Below, piece by piece: positions 52,413-63,248 of a stretch of DNA of 64,000 bases. Below the pieces are notes generated by a model. The model ran no database searches. It had not been told where the DNA came from and worked only from the letters and a program-made list of their open reading frames with translations. Each line of letters opens with the position of its first letter. Position 1 is the stretch's first letter. Made by a program: the position numbers and the translations under genes. This stretch comes from Rhynchopus sp. YZ270_cl-10 (lineage: Eukaryota > Euglenozoa > Diplonemea > Diplonemida > Diplonemidae), in contig OZ037868.1 in assembly GCA_964035575.1 (NCBI GenBank), positions 682,001 through 746,000 of the forward strand. The letters run 5' to 3'.

Positions 52413-52944
52413 AATGAAATGGCAATGTTGTTGTGAACGGATGGAGGGTGTTCAGCGGAACGTTTCCAATGAAAGAATACAGCACCCAGAGCCCCCCCTA
52501 CTACCACACCCAGACACACCGGGGGAGATGCCAGACCAGAGGAAATTGAAGAAAAATATTGCAAAAAAACCCCTTTTTTTTTTGCATCGCCAATATTGCC
52601 CGAGGTAGGGTCTGTACACAAATGCCAAAAGGCTACTATTTTTTCTTTCTTTTTGCACAAATAAATTGAGACAAACGAAACAAAGGTCATTTCTTTTTTT
52701 TGTTCTGTCTCCGTAAAGTGATGTGGATAACGTGCAGACACTCCACGGATGCATGTGTTTGGGGCATGTGCACAAACCAAAATGGTTGTTGCTGTTTGTT
52801 GCAGCAACGCATCAAAAGGAAGGTGTTTTCTTCACTTTTCTTACCTCTCCTTTTTCACAAATCTGGCGCCACAAAAAAAAAGATATGCACTATTGTCGAC
52901 CACATTTCTTGAGTATGGGAGCTGCAACAAAAACAAATCAAAAT

Positions 52945-52980
52945 TGAAGTTGATAGTGCAAACGCCTCTGGGACGCAGGC
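52945..52980 (-). repeat. TJ1 partial copy
   Basis: tgaagttgatagtgcaaacg then cctctgggacgcaggc, cut off by an A13 run. Confidence 0.55.
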
Positions 52981-53160
52981 AAAAAAAAAAAAACAAAAGG
53001 GAAGCCAGGAAATACAGAAAACAGCATACAGAACGGGAGGAAAAAAAAAACTTGAAATATCTGTCCTCACCCCCAACGGACAGTACACATATTAAGCAGG
53101 CGAAGCAGCTCTGTGAGGAATACAATGCTGGAGTGAATTGATTTTTTTCTTCTTCTTTTT

Positions 53161-53224
53161 CGCTGAATTGTTGGAGTAGTGTAGTTGCCTCGGTTGCGTT
53201 GCCACAGTTGTTGCAATCTTCCAC
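53161..53224 (-). repeat. SN1 dispersed repeat
   Basis: cgctgaattgttggagtagt through gttgttgcaatcttccac; full-length copy, 180 bp from a TJ1 fragment. Confidence 0.6.
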
Positions 53225-53351
53225 TTTCGCATTTTTTTTTCTTCTTTTTGCAAGACGACCCGACCGACCGCGTACATAATACGCCGTTCACGTCTTACGC
53301 TCGATTTATATTACGGTGAACACTAACTTATGTTCACCGTAATAGGTACAC

Positions 53352-53382
53352 GGTTGGTAAGCCTCTCGTGGTTCGTCACCTT
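53352..53382 (+). repeat. HP1 hairpin repeat
   Basis: ggttggtaagcctctcgtgg then ttcgtcacctt. Next to it (about 53308-53343) is a hairpin: acggtgaacactaactta against taagttagtgttcaccgt (partial). Confidence 0.5.
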
Positions 53383-53530
53383 TAACAAACATAACCCCTC
53401 TCACTAACACAAAGAACGCACCTGATGTACCTATTTTCATAAAAAAACAAAATCTATAAAGACTTCTACCACAGTGCTGACACAAAAGAACCTGAACTGA
53501 AAAGAACACCCAAAAAAAACCAAATAAAAC

Positions 53531-53572
53531 GTCATCTTGACGGTGCAAACGCCTTGGGCTGCAGACACTGCT
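53531..53572 (-). repeat. TJ1 partial copy
   Basis: gtcatcttgacggtgcaaac then gccttgggctgcagacactg; strongly diverged. Confidence 0.4.
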
Positions 53573-54147
53573 AAAAAAAAAACATTTTTTGGGGGGAAAA
53601 TCGACCCCAAAAAGGATGTCGTCACGTACAACGAACGCAATTTCAAAAAAAAAAAAAAAAAACTCCATCACAAACAAAGAATAAAAGTAGAGGGGGGCTT
53701 CCTTTGCCTTGAGCAAGCTTTCGTGTGGCAAGAGGAATGCAAGGCTGAAAAGAAAGTAAGATTTTTTGGCCGTGCACCCTCTACGGGCGGACTACCGGAA
53801 TAAACAGAAACGCTAGTAAGATGAACGGGCCTTATGAACGTCCCAAAAAAGAGGAAAAAAAATCTTGCAGTACTCTAGATATGTTTGACGTCCAAAAAAA
53901 GGTCGCCAAATTGCCCCCAAAAAATCCCCAAATCCGGCATTATCTGGGCGCCAAGTTTCTTGGAGCACTGCAAAAGAAAGTTTCTATTCACAGAAAGCAG
54001 GGTTGTTACCACCCTTTCTTCAGGAAAAAATATTGTTTTTTTTGTAAGATGGTTGTCCTCAAAAATACGGTGTATTTTTATTTCACGAGGAATACGTAAG
54101 AAAAAACTTGAATAAAACGGCATCTCGCAGTTCTTACTAAGGGTAAA

Positions 54148-54301
54148 TACGGCAGACTAGTCAGGGGACTACTAGTAGAACTACTGGTCATAACGACTCG
54201 TGTTAAACTGGTAGTGTTACTGGTGTAACATTAGTCGTAAAACACTGAGCATTTGGACTAGTATCACCACTAGGAGTCCTCCTGACTAGCCTGCCGTGTA
54301 A
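54148..54301 (+). mobile_element. MITE, copy A (TACACGGCAG termini)
   Basis: About 150 bp. Left end TACGGCAGACTAGTCAGG; right end is the complement of TACACGGCAGGCTAGTCAGG. The inside holds ACTAGT-rich palindromic words. A second copy in reverse lies 375 bp away. Confidence 0.75.
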
Positions 54302-54465
54302 TTGATAAACACCCTGTCCCCCATCCCCTCCCCTCCCCTTCCCTTCCCACTGACAAAATGAGGATACATTTTATTAACTCACACACACCTTTAAAATGAA
54401 GTTGAAAAGTGCAAAATATAAAATATAAAATAAGGGCAGCGGCAAAATAAAAAAAGGGGGTTTTT

Positions 54466-54502
54466 ATAAGATGAACCAAACCCTCACTGTGCTTAGTCAC
54501 CT
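54466..54502 (+). repeat. HP1 hairpin repeat
   Basis: ataagatgaaccaaaccctc then actgtgcttagtcacct. Confidence 0.6.
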
Positions 54503-54676
54503 AAAAAAAGGGGGTTTGTGGAATACATACAAAGGACACTTGAGGATAGACATCGTTCGCAATTTTTAAGAATTTTTTTTCTTCTTTTTTTTTGTTTGGC
54601 TTTAGATCATGGAATGACAATCATTTCATTTCATTTTTTTTAAGTGCTGCACACCATGATTTGCATTTTTCCATTC

Positions 54677-54822
54677 TACTAGTCAGAAGGACTCCTAGCG
54701 GTGCTACCAGTCCACATGACTAGCGTTTTACGACTAATGTTACACCAGTAACACTACCAGTTTAACACGAGTCGTTACGACTAGTAGCTCTACTAGTAGT
54801 CCCCTGACTAGTCTGCCGTGTA
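54677..54822 (-). mobile_element. MITE, copy B, inverted
   Basis: Reverse-complement copy of the element at 54148, clearly alignable throughout (gttacaccagtaacactacc is the mirror of ggtagtgttactggtgtaac). Its outer left end has lost the GGCAG part. It ends 67 bp before the stop of the next gene. Confidence 0.75.
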
Positions 54823-54888
54823 CCCCCCCTCCACCCCTCCACCCTAGTAGCCGCACTGAGCATATGATGCAGCCAACCACCCCTTCCT

Positions 54889-56190
54889 TCAGCAACTGTC
54901 ATCACCTTCACCTTCATCCCCATCTCCATCGCCACCCCCTTCATCCCCCTCAAACCGAGGGCTCTCACAGTCCATCTCCACCTCATCGAACACTTCAACA
55001 TCTTCTTCCCCTTCGCTTTGATCCCCAATTCGTCGCGTTTTGCACATCCCCCGGGGAACCTTTAAACCCAAGCTTTGAAGCAACCATCGATGAGAGACAC
55101 GCTTTTTTGATCTTTTTGGGATCGGTTTTGAAACACGAAGGCCTTCTACTTTTGGGTCATAAACTACTAACCGTTTTGTAGATTTTCGGGTGGGTTCGCG
55201 GCCACGCTCTGGAATATCTGCTTTTGGAACGTCACCTAGGCTGGCTTCTCTTCTTGCGCGGGGCAGAGGAGATGGAGATGACTGATGCCTTCTTGCCGTC
55301 GGGTTAGGACTCACAGAACGTACCCTCAACGCCGGTGTCGAAGCACACCCCACAACACCACATTGGTTCCTCCTCTCCACAGTCTCCTCTGCTGTTGCCC
55401 CATATGCCGCTAAGGTTAAATGAAGAACCTCTCTCCTCACCGCTTTGAACCCCCCTTTAGAAATCTCCTCCCTATTTTGTTCTTCTTCTGCAAAGAGCGC
55501 TACGGCGGCAGCTTCGTTGGCACGAAAATGAAATATTTCTGGCACCTCCTCCTCCTCTTCTTCCTCTTGAAGCTCCTCGTTGACCTCGCTGCTGGTATTG
55601 TATGAGGTAAATTCTGATTCATTTTGGAGCATTCTGGTTGTGGCTGCTGCAGGGGATGGTGGTTGGGTTGGCTGGGCAGAAGCAAAGGAGCATGCTGTGA
55701 AACACCCTGTAGGGGAGGTCGTGCTGTGCTGTGTAGGTATCGCTCTTTGCTGCTCCTCTGAAGCATTTGTCGGCGACGCGGTAGGTGAGAGAGATGAGAT
55801 TGCGCTTTGCGCAGTGTGTTGCGTGGTACTCTCATTATCTTCCTCCTTGCTTTGCTTTTCAAGAATCGCATGCAATTTAGAGCGAGGTGATGAAACCGTC
55901 TCATCCTTAGGAATAATAACCTTAACCTCCGTATCCACTGAAGGGCTGTGAAGGGATGGGGACAACAATAAACTGTCGTTGTCGTGGTTGGTGGTGTTGG
56001 TGTCATCCTCTGGCACCTCTGGGTCGGTCACTGCAATAGCATTGGTAGGGTTCTGCTCGGGTGCGCATTGGAGAGATGCAGGGCTAGGTCGAGCTGGCGA
56101 TTCGAGATGAGAAGGTGACGGGGCAGGACGTTGCTTTCGTGCTTCCGGTCGCACGCCCCCTCCGCTATCGCGAGACCCACAACACCCCAT
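54889..56190 (-). CDS. Low-complexity protein with acylation signal MGCCGS
   Basis: A 433-residue, single-exon protein. It starts MGCCGSRDSGGG: Gly2 for N-myristoylation and Cys3/Cys4 for palmitoylation, so it is probably held at a membrane, perhaps the flagellar or plasma membrane. The body is Ser/Pro/Thr-rich with acidic runs (a Glu run near residue 213 and a Gly/Asp run at the C-terminus) and a basic block (STKRLVVYDP...PIPKRSKKRVSHRWLLQSLG). No folded domain is recognised. An AG directly before the ATG and another (TTCTCTTAG) 22 nt upstream both follow T-rich tracts. Dual-acylated proteins of this kind are common in flagellates. Confidence 0.75.
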   Translation of the reverse strand: MGCCGSRDSGGGVRPEARKQRPAPSPSHLESPARPSPASLQCAPEQNPTNAIAVTDPEVPEDDTNTTNHDNDSLLLSPSLHSPSVDTEVKVIIPKDETVSSPRSKLHAILEKQSKEEDNESTTQHTAQSAISSLSPTASPTNASEEQQRAIPTQHSTTSPTGCFTACSFASAQPTQPPSPAAATTRMLQNESEFTSYNTSSEVNEELQEEEEEEEVPEIFHFRANEAAAVALFAEEEQNREEISKGGFKAVRREVLHLTLAAYGATAEETVERRNQCGVVGCASTPALRVRSVSPNPTARRHQSSPSPLPRARREASLGDVPKADIPERGREPTRKSTKRLVVYDPKVEGLRVSKPIPKRSKKRVSHRWLLQSLGLKVPRGMCKTRRIGDQSEGEEDVEVFDEVEMDCESPRFEGDEGGGDGDGDEGEGDDSC

Positions 56191-57591
56191 CTAAATAAAA
56201 GGCAAAGCAGATCTAAGAGAACAGCGAACAAAGAAGAGAAAGGGGGTAAACTCAATTAAGGTGAAAAAAAAATAGGGGGTGATGGTGAGGCGTCTACTAT
56301 AGACTGCCTGTATGGGGGGGCGGTGTGTGACGCTTTGCTGTGTTGGTTGCCTTCCCCTGAGAAGTTTGAGGTGTGTGTTAGAGGGGAGAGAGAAACAGAG
56401 GTGGGAGAGGTGAGAGGGTTATTTTTGAGTACACAGTGACCTTGTTACTGTGAGTTACCGTGAGCTACCGTGAGACAAGCAAAGTACCAATATTTTCTTT
56501 TACTATTGTAACGTGGTGTATAACAATCTCGATACGAGCTTGAGTTACAAAAAAATATGTTTGTTACAAAACAAGGAATTTTTTTTTTTGCTTGTTACCA
56601 GAGAAACAAGGCCACCGCGAAACAAATTTATGTGAAAAAAAAAAAATATGCTGCTTTTTTTTTGGTTGGTTTTCCTTCGTATCGGAGTAACGTTTTTTTA
56701 AAAAAGGGTTTACGAAAAATAATGCGTTAGGGTTTCCCTCGTTTGAGAGGGGAATTTTAATTTTATGCTTTTTTGTTGCGGAAAGAGAAAAATATAAAAA
56801 AGGGTTTTTTTAGAAGACCCTAAGCCTCGCAGTGCTTAGTCACCTTTGAAAAAAAAAGTGGTATTAACGTTAGCCTCGTGTTTAGTCATCAGAAAAAAAA
56901 AAAGAATTATTTCATATACTTTCGATTCTACTGAATAGAAGGTATAAGAAATAAAAAAGAAAAACGTTTGTTGTTTGATTTTAGACTACTCTCATGGGAT
57001 AGTAGCTACGATTTTCAAAAAGAAAAGAAAAAAGAAAAAAGAAAAAAAGAGTGAGGGGGGGAGAGCAGAGAAACTTTGATTGCGCTGACTCGGCATACCA
57101 AGAATCACTCTTTTCATTACCTCCCCTCACCCACACCCCGATCCCCATTTATTTTCATTCTACTGTGTATGTATTAAACACCTCTGTATATAGCAGGTTT
57201 ACAAACAAAGCAGAAAAAAATAGAATTGAGGAGAGAAAAAAAAATAGGGGGGCAAAGAATAGGTTTAACCATCACGAGGCTGTCAAGCAAAAAGAGAAAA
57301 TAATAAAAAACACAAAAAAAAAAAATGAAATATTTTGGAACAAATTCTGGGGGTACAAAACAAAAATATCATTTCGAAAAAAAAGCACGATATTTTTTTT
57401 GTAACCTTTTTTGTTATAAAAAAGCACACAATTCTTTCAATTTTTTTTTCCACCCCATCTCCTTCTGCTGGACTAAGAGGACCTTGCATGGTGACTGGTA
57501 AGTTGGACGTCCAAGGTTCTTTGCACGATTAGATCTATGCAAGGTGTTGTAACGGTGGCCGCAAGAGGGTGGGGTAGTAGGTGTCGTTAGC
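56191..57591. other. Intergenic, AT-rich
   Basis: Contains HP1 (56811), a degenerate HP1 (56868-56890), DR3 part (56970-57015) and long A runs. No gene. Confidence 0.45.
56811..56847 (+). repeat. HP1 hairpin repeat
   Basis: tagaagaccctaagcctcgc then agtgcttagtcaccttt; perfect stem. A half copy (gttagcctcgtgtttagtca) follows 25 bp on. Confidence 0.65.
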
Positions 57592-58696
57592 TTAGGCATC
57601 CCACTTGTTCTCGGTACCCTTCGTAGAAGGACCGTGTGGGTCGAAGGCAGCTTCCAAAGTACCAACATCTGCCCGTGCAACCAAGGAGCTAATCTTCCCA
57701 TCGTTGGCAACCTGTTTTGATGTGTTTTTTTGAGGTGAAGTGAGATGAAAAGAGGAGACCTAGGGTCCAGCTTATCAAAAATTTTCGTTGTCAAGGTTTT
57801 GTACAAAGTCGCCGGAAGGGCTGAATGAATTTTAAAGGAGACAGAGGGGAAGATGAGGTGACGCTGGATGTCACAAAGGGAAACAAAACACAGAGATGCA
57901 AAACTCTCTCAAAAAAAAAAGGGAGGGCATTTTGGAAGAATTTGGAAAAATGGAAATAATTGCAGCAGATTGATCAAATGGGCTCCTGACATACCTTGCC
58001 GAATACGAATGCCTCCACAGACCCGGGTCTGTTGTTACGCTTGGGCTCGAAATCTGTTGAACGCATTTATTTTGTTGTTGTTGTTGTTGTTATGGTGACA
58101 GTCACCTATAGCACCCACCTTGGTGGGTAATTGGGGTCTGTACTCAATATTGACCGAACCCTTTGTATAAACCATTTTTTTTTTTCCTTTTTCTCTTTTT
58201 TGAAAAAGGAAACTTGGCGACACTACCATATTCAGGAAATATGGTCCATAAATAGTTTACAACACCGCATTACTTTTAATACTTTTTCTCCCCAATTTTT
58301 AGGCCATTTTTTGTACTTATTATGGCCCCACACATTTCCCAAACACCATCCTTACACTCTTTCACTCAATATGACACTCTTTTCACTTCCCCCCCCAACC
58401 CCCGATTGCATACCGTATTGCACTACTGCAGCAAAGCTGTCGTCATCTGCAAGAATGTTCGAGGCTGAGACGGAGCTCTTCTCAAGGGAAGAGGAGAATG
58501 CCTCAAAGAAGTCCCCTGCGTTCTGCCTGCCAGAGAATGGAATGCGGTGAAGCGTCTCCGACGACACAAACGAGACTGCCGCGTCCGAGGTGAAGGCAGC
58601 CTTCGCCGCCCCCACGTCGCCTGCCCCCCAGCTCTTGAAAAGCCCCTCTGCAGCAGCCTTTCCGTGGAAACGCATCTGTCTCTGAAGAGTCTGCAT
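57592..58696 (-). CDS. SnoaL/NTF2-like small protein, three exons
   Basis: Exons 58414-58696, 57995-58053 (only 59 nt) and 57592-57711 join in phase to 153 residues. Donors are GTATGC and GTATGT, acceptors TTCAACAG and AAAACAG. The N-terminal part (GLFKSWGAGDVGAAKAAF, then SGRQNAGDFFEAFSSSLE) has the helix pattern of the NTF2-like cone fold; QYDFEPKRNNRPGSVEAFVF then DGKISSLVARAD supplies the strands, with the usual F-x-x-x-DGKI end. SnoaL-like proteins are small enzymes or binding folds; the ligand is not predictable. The first AG after the upstream T-tract lies in ATGCAG, so translation may begin at MRFHGKAAAEG. It is the first gene of the minus-strand array in this window. Confidence 0.8.
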
Positions 58697-58995
58697 TATT
58701 ATTTTGTTTTTTTTTGTTCAAATTAAGCGAAAAAAAGGGAAAAGTAAGGAATAGAAAAACCCCTGTGTAGAGAATCTGTAGACAATGTAGTGTAGGTTAT
58801 AACACCGTTTTTAGAAATTTTGTGCGAGTTAGGAAAAAATATGAGAGTACCACAGATACTCAAAAGTTAAAAATTCTTGCTTTAATGGAATTTTTGGGCC
58901 TCAAACTCGGACATAGTAATTTTGTTCTCCAAATGTATGCTCCAAAATTTTCAGTTCAAAATCCAAAAAACCATAGGGTCCCCCCTATGGTTTTT

Positions 58996-61290
58996 ACACA
59001 GTACACAGTACACAGTACACAGTACACAGTACACAGTACACAGTACACAGTACACAGTACACAGTACACAGTACACAGTACACAGTACACAGTACACAGT
59101 ACACAGTACACAGTACACAGTACACAGTACACAGTACACAGTACACAGTACACAGTACACAGTACACAGTACACAGTACACAGTACACAGTACACAGTAC
59201 ACAGTACACAGTACACAGTACACAGTACACAGTACACAGTACACAGTACACAGTACACAGTACACAGTACACAGTACACAGTACACAGTACACAGTACAC
59301 AGTACACAGTACACAGTACACAGTACACAGTACACAGTACACAGTACACAGTACACAGTACACAGTACACAGTACACAGTACACAGTACACAGTACACAG
59401 TATACAGTACACAGTACACAGTACACAGTACACAGTATACACAGTACACAGTACACAGTACACAGTACACAGTACACAGTACACAGTACACAGTACACAG
59501 TACACAGTACACAGTATACACAGTACACAGTACACAGTACACAGTACACAGTATACACAGTACACAGTACACAGTACACAGTACACAGTACACAGTACAC
59601 AGTACACAGTACACAGTACACAGTACACAGTACACAGTACACAGTACACAGTACACAGTACACAGTACACAGTACACAGTACACAGTACACAGTATACAG
59701 TACACAGTACACAGTACACAGTACACAGTACACAGTACACAGTACACAGTACACAGTACACAGTACACAGTACACAGTACACAGTACACAGTACACAGTA
59801 CACAGTACACAGTACACAGTACACAGTACACAGTACACAGTACACAGTACACAGTACACAGTACACAGTACACAGTACACAGTACACAGTACACAGTACA
59901 CAGTACACAGTACACAGTACACAGTACACAGTACACAGTACACAGTACACAGTACACAGTACACAGTACACAGTACACAGTACACAGTACACAGTACACA
60001 GTACAGTACAGTACACAGTACAGTACAGTACACAGTACAGTACAGTACACAGTACAGTACAGTACACAGTACAGTACAGTACACAGTACAGTACAGTACA
60101 CAGTACAGTACAGTACACAGTACAGTACAGTACACAGTACAGTACAGTACAGTACAGTACAGTACAGTACAGTACAGTACAGTACAGTACAGTACAGTAC
60201 AGTACAGTACAGTACAGTACAGTACAGTACAGTACAGTACAGTACAGTACAGTACAGTACAGTACAGTACAGTACAGTACAGTACAGTACAGTACAGTAC
60301 AGTACAGTACAGTACAGTACAGTACAGTACAGTACAGTACAGTACAGTACAGTACAGTACAGTACAGTACAGTACAGTACAGTACAGTACAGTACAGTAC
60401 AGTACAGTACAGTACAGTACAGTACAGTACAGTACAGTACAGTACAGTACAGTACAGTACAGTACAGTACAGTACAGTACAGTACAGTACAGTACAGTAC
60501 AGTACAGTACAGTACAGTACAGTACAGTACAGTACAGTACAGTACAGTACAGTACAGTACAGTACAGTACAGTACAGTACAGTACAGTACAGTACAGTAC
60601 AGTACAGTACAGTACAGTACAGTACAGTACAGTACAGTACAGTACAGTACAGTACAGTACAGTACAGTACAGTACAGTACAGTACAGTACAGTACAGTAC
60701 AGTACAGTACAGTACAGTACAGTACAGTACAGTACAGTACAGTACAGTACAGTACAGTACAGTACAGTACAGTACAGTACAGTACAGTACAGTACAGTAC
60801 AGTACAGTACAGTACAGTACAGTACAGTACAGTACAGTACAGTACAGTACAGTACAGTACAGTACAGTACAGTACAGTACAGTACAGTACAGTACAGTAC
60901 AGTACAGTACAGTACAGTACAGTACAGTACAGTACAGTACAGTACAGTACAGTACAGTACAGTACAGTACAGTACAGTACAGTACAGTACAGTACAGTAC
61001 AGTACAGTACAGTACAGTACAGTACAGTACAGTACAGTACAGTACAGTACAGTACAGTACAGTACAGTACAGTACAGTACAGTACAGTACAGTACAGTAC
61101 AGTACAGTACAGTACAGTACAGTACAGTACAGTACAGTACAGTACAGTACAGTACAGTACAGTACAGTACAGTACAGTACAGTACAGTACAGTACAGTAC
61201 AGTACAGTACAGTACAGTACAGTACAGCACAGTACACAGCACAGTACATAGTACAGCACAGTACACAGCACAGTACATAGTACAGTACAG
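58996..61290. repeat. 2.3-kb microsatellite: ACACAGT changing to ACAGT
   Basis: From 58996 to about 60000 the unit is 7 bp (CACAGTA), with a few 9-bp variants (CAGTATACA) near 59400-59560 and 59690. From about 60001 to 60139 it is a 17-bp compound (CACAGTA+CAGTA+CAGTA). From there to about 61225 it is pure 5-bp CAGTA. A degenerate edge with CAGCA and TAG follows. The long frames on both strands are by-products. Confidence 0.97.
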
Positions 61291-61678
61291 GTTCACATAT
61301 CAGCCAAGATCTCGTTAGGCGTATACTCTGGGCCTCGTTCACTTAATAAACCACAGATGCAAATTTTTGACCCTACGACCCCGCATTTAACTCAATTCGA
61401 TCCGCTGATTTCAATCCCAAAAATAAAAACTGTCATCTGAGTTTAAGCTAGTCTGATAAAGAAAGTTTTCAAAAGAATGGGCGCAAAAATGTTACCGCTC
61501 GCTTCGCTCGCGGAGGTACACCATAAAATTCTTTACTTTTGGCCATTTTTTCGTTGTAAAATTTTATCACTGGTGGCATGCTTCCCAGTTCACAAACGTG
61601 CATCGAAAAACCCGCAAAAAAACATGAAATCTGTGGTCAATGGTGTAAAAGTCCTTCGCTAATTGGTTTTTTGGGGAT

Positions 61679-62050
61679 TTGCTCTACTTGGGTACTAGGG
61701 ACAGATCACACTTCAGGCCACTTGGTTTTTGGTCATACACATGTATGAGTCCTCAAAAGCACCTATTTTTGAGGCCGTCTGGGAACTGTGGCGTGAAGCT
61801 GCCCAGTACGCACGCACCTTTTACAACCAAAGATTTTATTTTTCCTTCCTTCAAAACTACACACACAACGCTTTTTTGGTTTTTGGGAGACACACAAGGT
61901 GCCAGGTTCTATGATAAGCACGGAACCACTCTGCACCTGTTTGTCATATTGTTTCCCGTGCAATACATGGAGAAACGTTTCGCACTCGAAACAAAGCTTT
62001 TTGATAAAAATTATGGTGTGGCTGAACCCAAAAAAAAGGGTATTATTTAG
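61679..62050 (+). mobile_element. Coding-like remnant, unknown
   Basis: Two overlapping frames look protein-like in turn (KAPIFEAVWELWREAAQYAR, then LHLFVILFPVQYMEKRFALE). The second ends in the direct repeat at 62038. It is probably the broken end of a mobile gene; no domain was recognised. Confidence 0.3.
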
Positions 62051-63248
62051 CAGTTTGTTAGCACTTTGTTAGCATGCATTTTTGGGGGGGTGGTGTATAA
62101 AAATTTTTTTCCCCACGGGTGTTGGAAAAAAAAATTTTTTTTTTGTCGTTGGTGAGCTTTTTAACGCCGGCATTTGCATTTCCGGAATCCGTCCGGCCAG
62201 TGGTGGGGTCAATTCGCCGAAATGGACAAGTTCTCGTTTTTGCTCAATTTCCGCAGTATACACAGTATACACAGTATACACAGTATACACAGTATACACA
62301 GTATACACAGTATACACAGTATACACAGTATACACAGTATACACAGTATACACAGTATACACAGTATACACAGTATACACAGTATACACAGTATACACAG
62401 TATACACAGTATACACAGTATACACAGTATACACAGTATACACAGTATACACAGTATACACAGTATACACAGTATACACAGTATACACAGTATACACAGT
62501 ATACACAGTATACACAGTATACACAGTATACACAGTATACACAGTATACACAGTATACACAGTATACACAGTATACACAGTATACACAGTATACACAGTA
62601 TACACAGTATACACAGTATACACAGTATACACAGTATACACAGTATACACAGCATACACAGCATACACAGCATACACAGCATACACAGCATACACAGCAT
62701 ACACAGCATACACAGCATACACAGCATACACAGCATACACAGCATACACAGCATACACAGCATACACAGCATACACAGCATACACAGCATACACAGCATA
62801 CACAGCATACACAGCATACACAGCATACACAGCATACACAGCATACACAGCATACACAGCATACACAGCATACACAGCATACACAGCATACACAGCATAC
62901 ACAGCATACACAGCATACACAGCATACACAGCATACACAGCATACACAGCATACACAGCATACACAGCATACACAGCATACACAGCATACACAGCATACA
63001 CAGCATACTCAGGCGGAAAACTCACTTTGTGGGCGCCGCAGGCGCACGGTACGCGTTTTTCGTGATTTTTTCCAGCCCCGTTCTGTGCGTTCTTTTGACT
63101 CAGCGAGTCGATTGCGTTCAACGGTGGGGTCACACATGGGTATGCAAGAGTGGAGGCGCGCCAACAGGGGGAGTGGAAAAACCAAGGTAAAAAAATGTTT
63201 TTATACACCACCCCTAAAAAAAGGGTATTATTTAGCAGTTTGTTAGCA
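62038..63248. mobile_element. Composite block with inverted and direct repeat ends
   Basis: GGGTATTATTTAGCAGTTTG begins at 62038 and again at 63223. Inside these, GGGGTGGTGTATAAAAA (62087-62103) is matched by its exact complement (63198-63214). The 9-bp array fills the middle. It may be a transposon whose centre was filled by the array. Confidence 0.5.
62254..63007. repeat. 9-bp array: 44 x CAGTATACA, then about 40 x CAGCATACA
   Basis: The switch from T to C at the fourth base is abrupt at 62650; I see no mixing on either side. All frames through it are open by default. Confidence 0.97.

Noticed and set aside
58822-61342. Very long open frames of 770-810 residues on both strands
   Set aside because: They are the microsatellite read in every frame; the 5- and 7-bp units contain no stop words in these frames.
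62069-63246. Long frames (YAVYAVYAV, TVYTVYTVY, HSIHSIHSI types)
   Set aside because: By-products of the 9-bp array.
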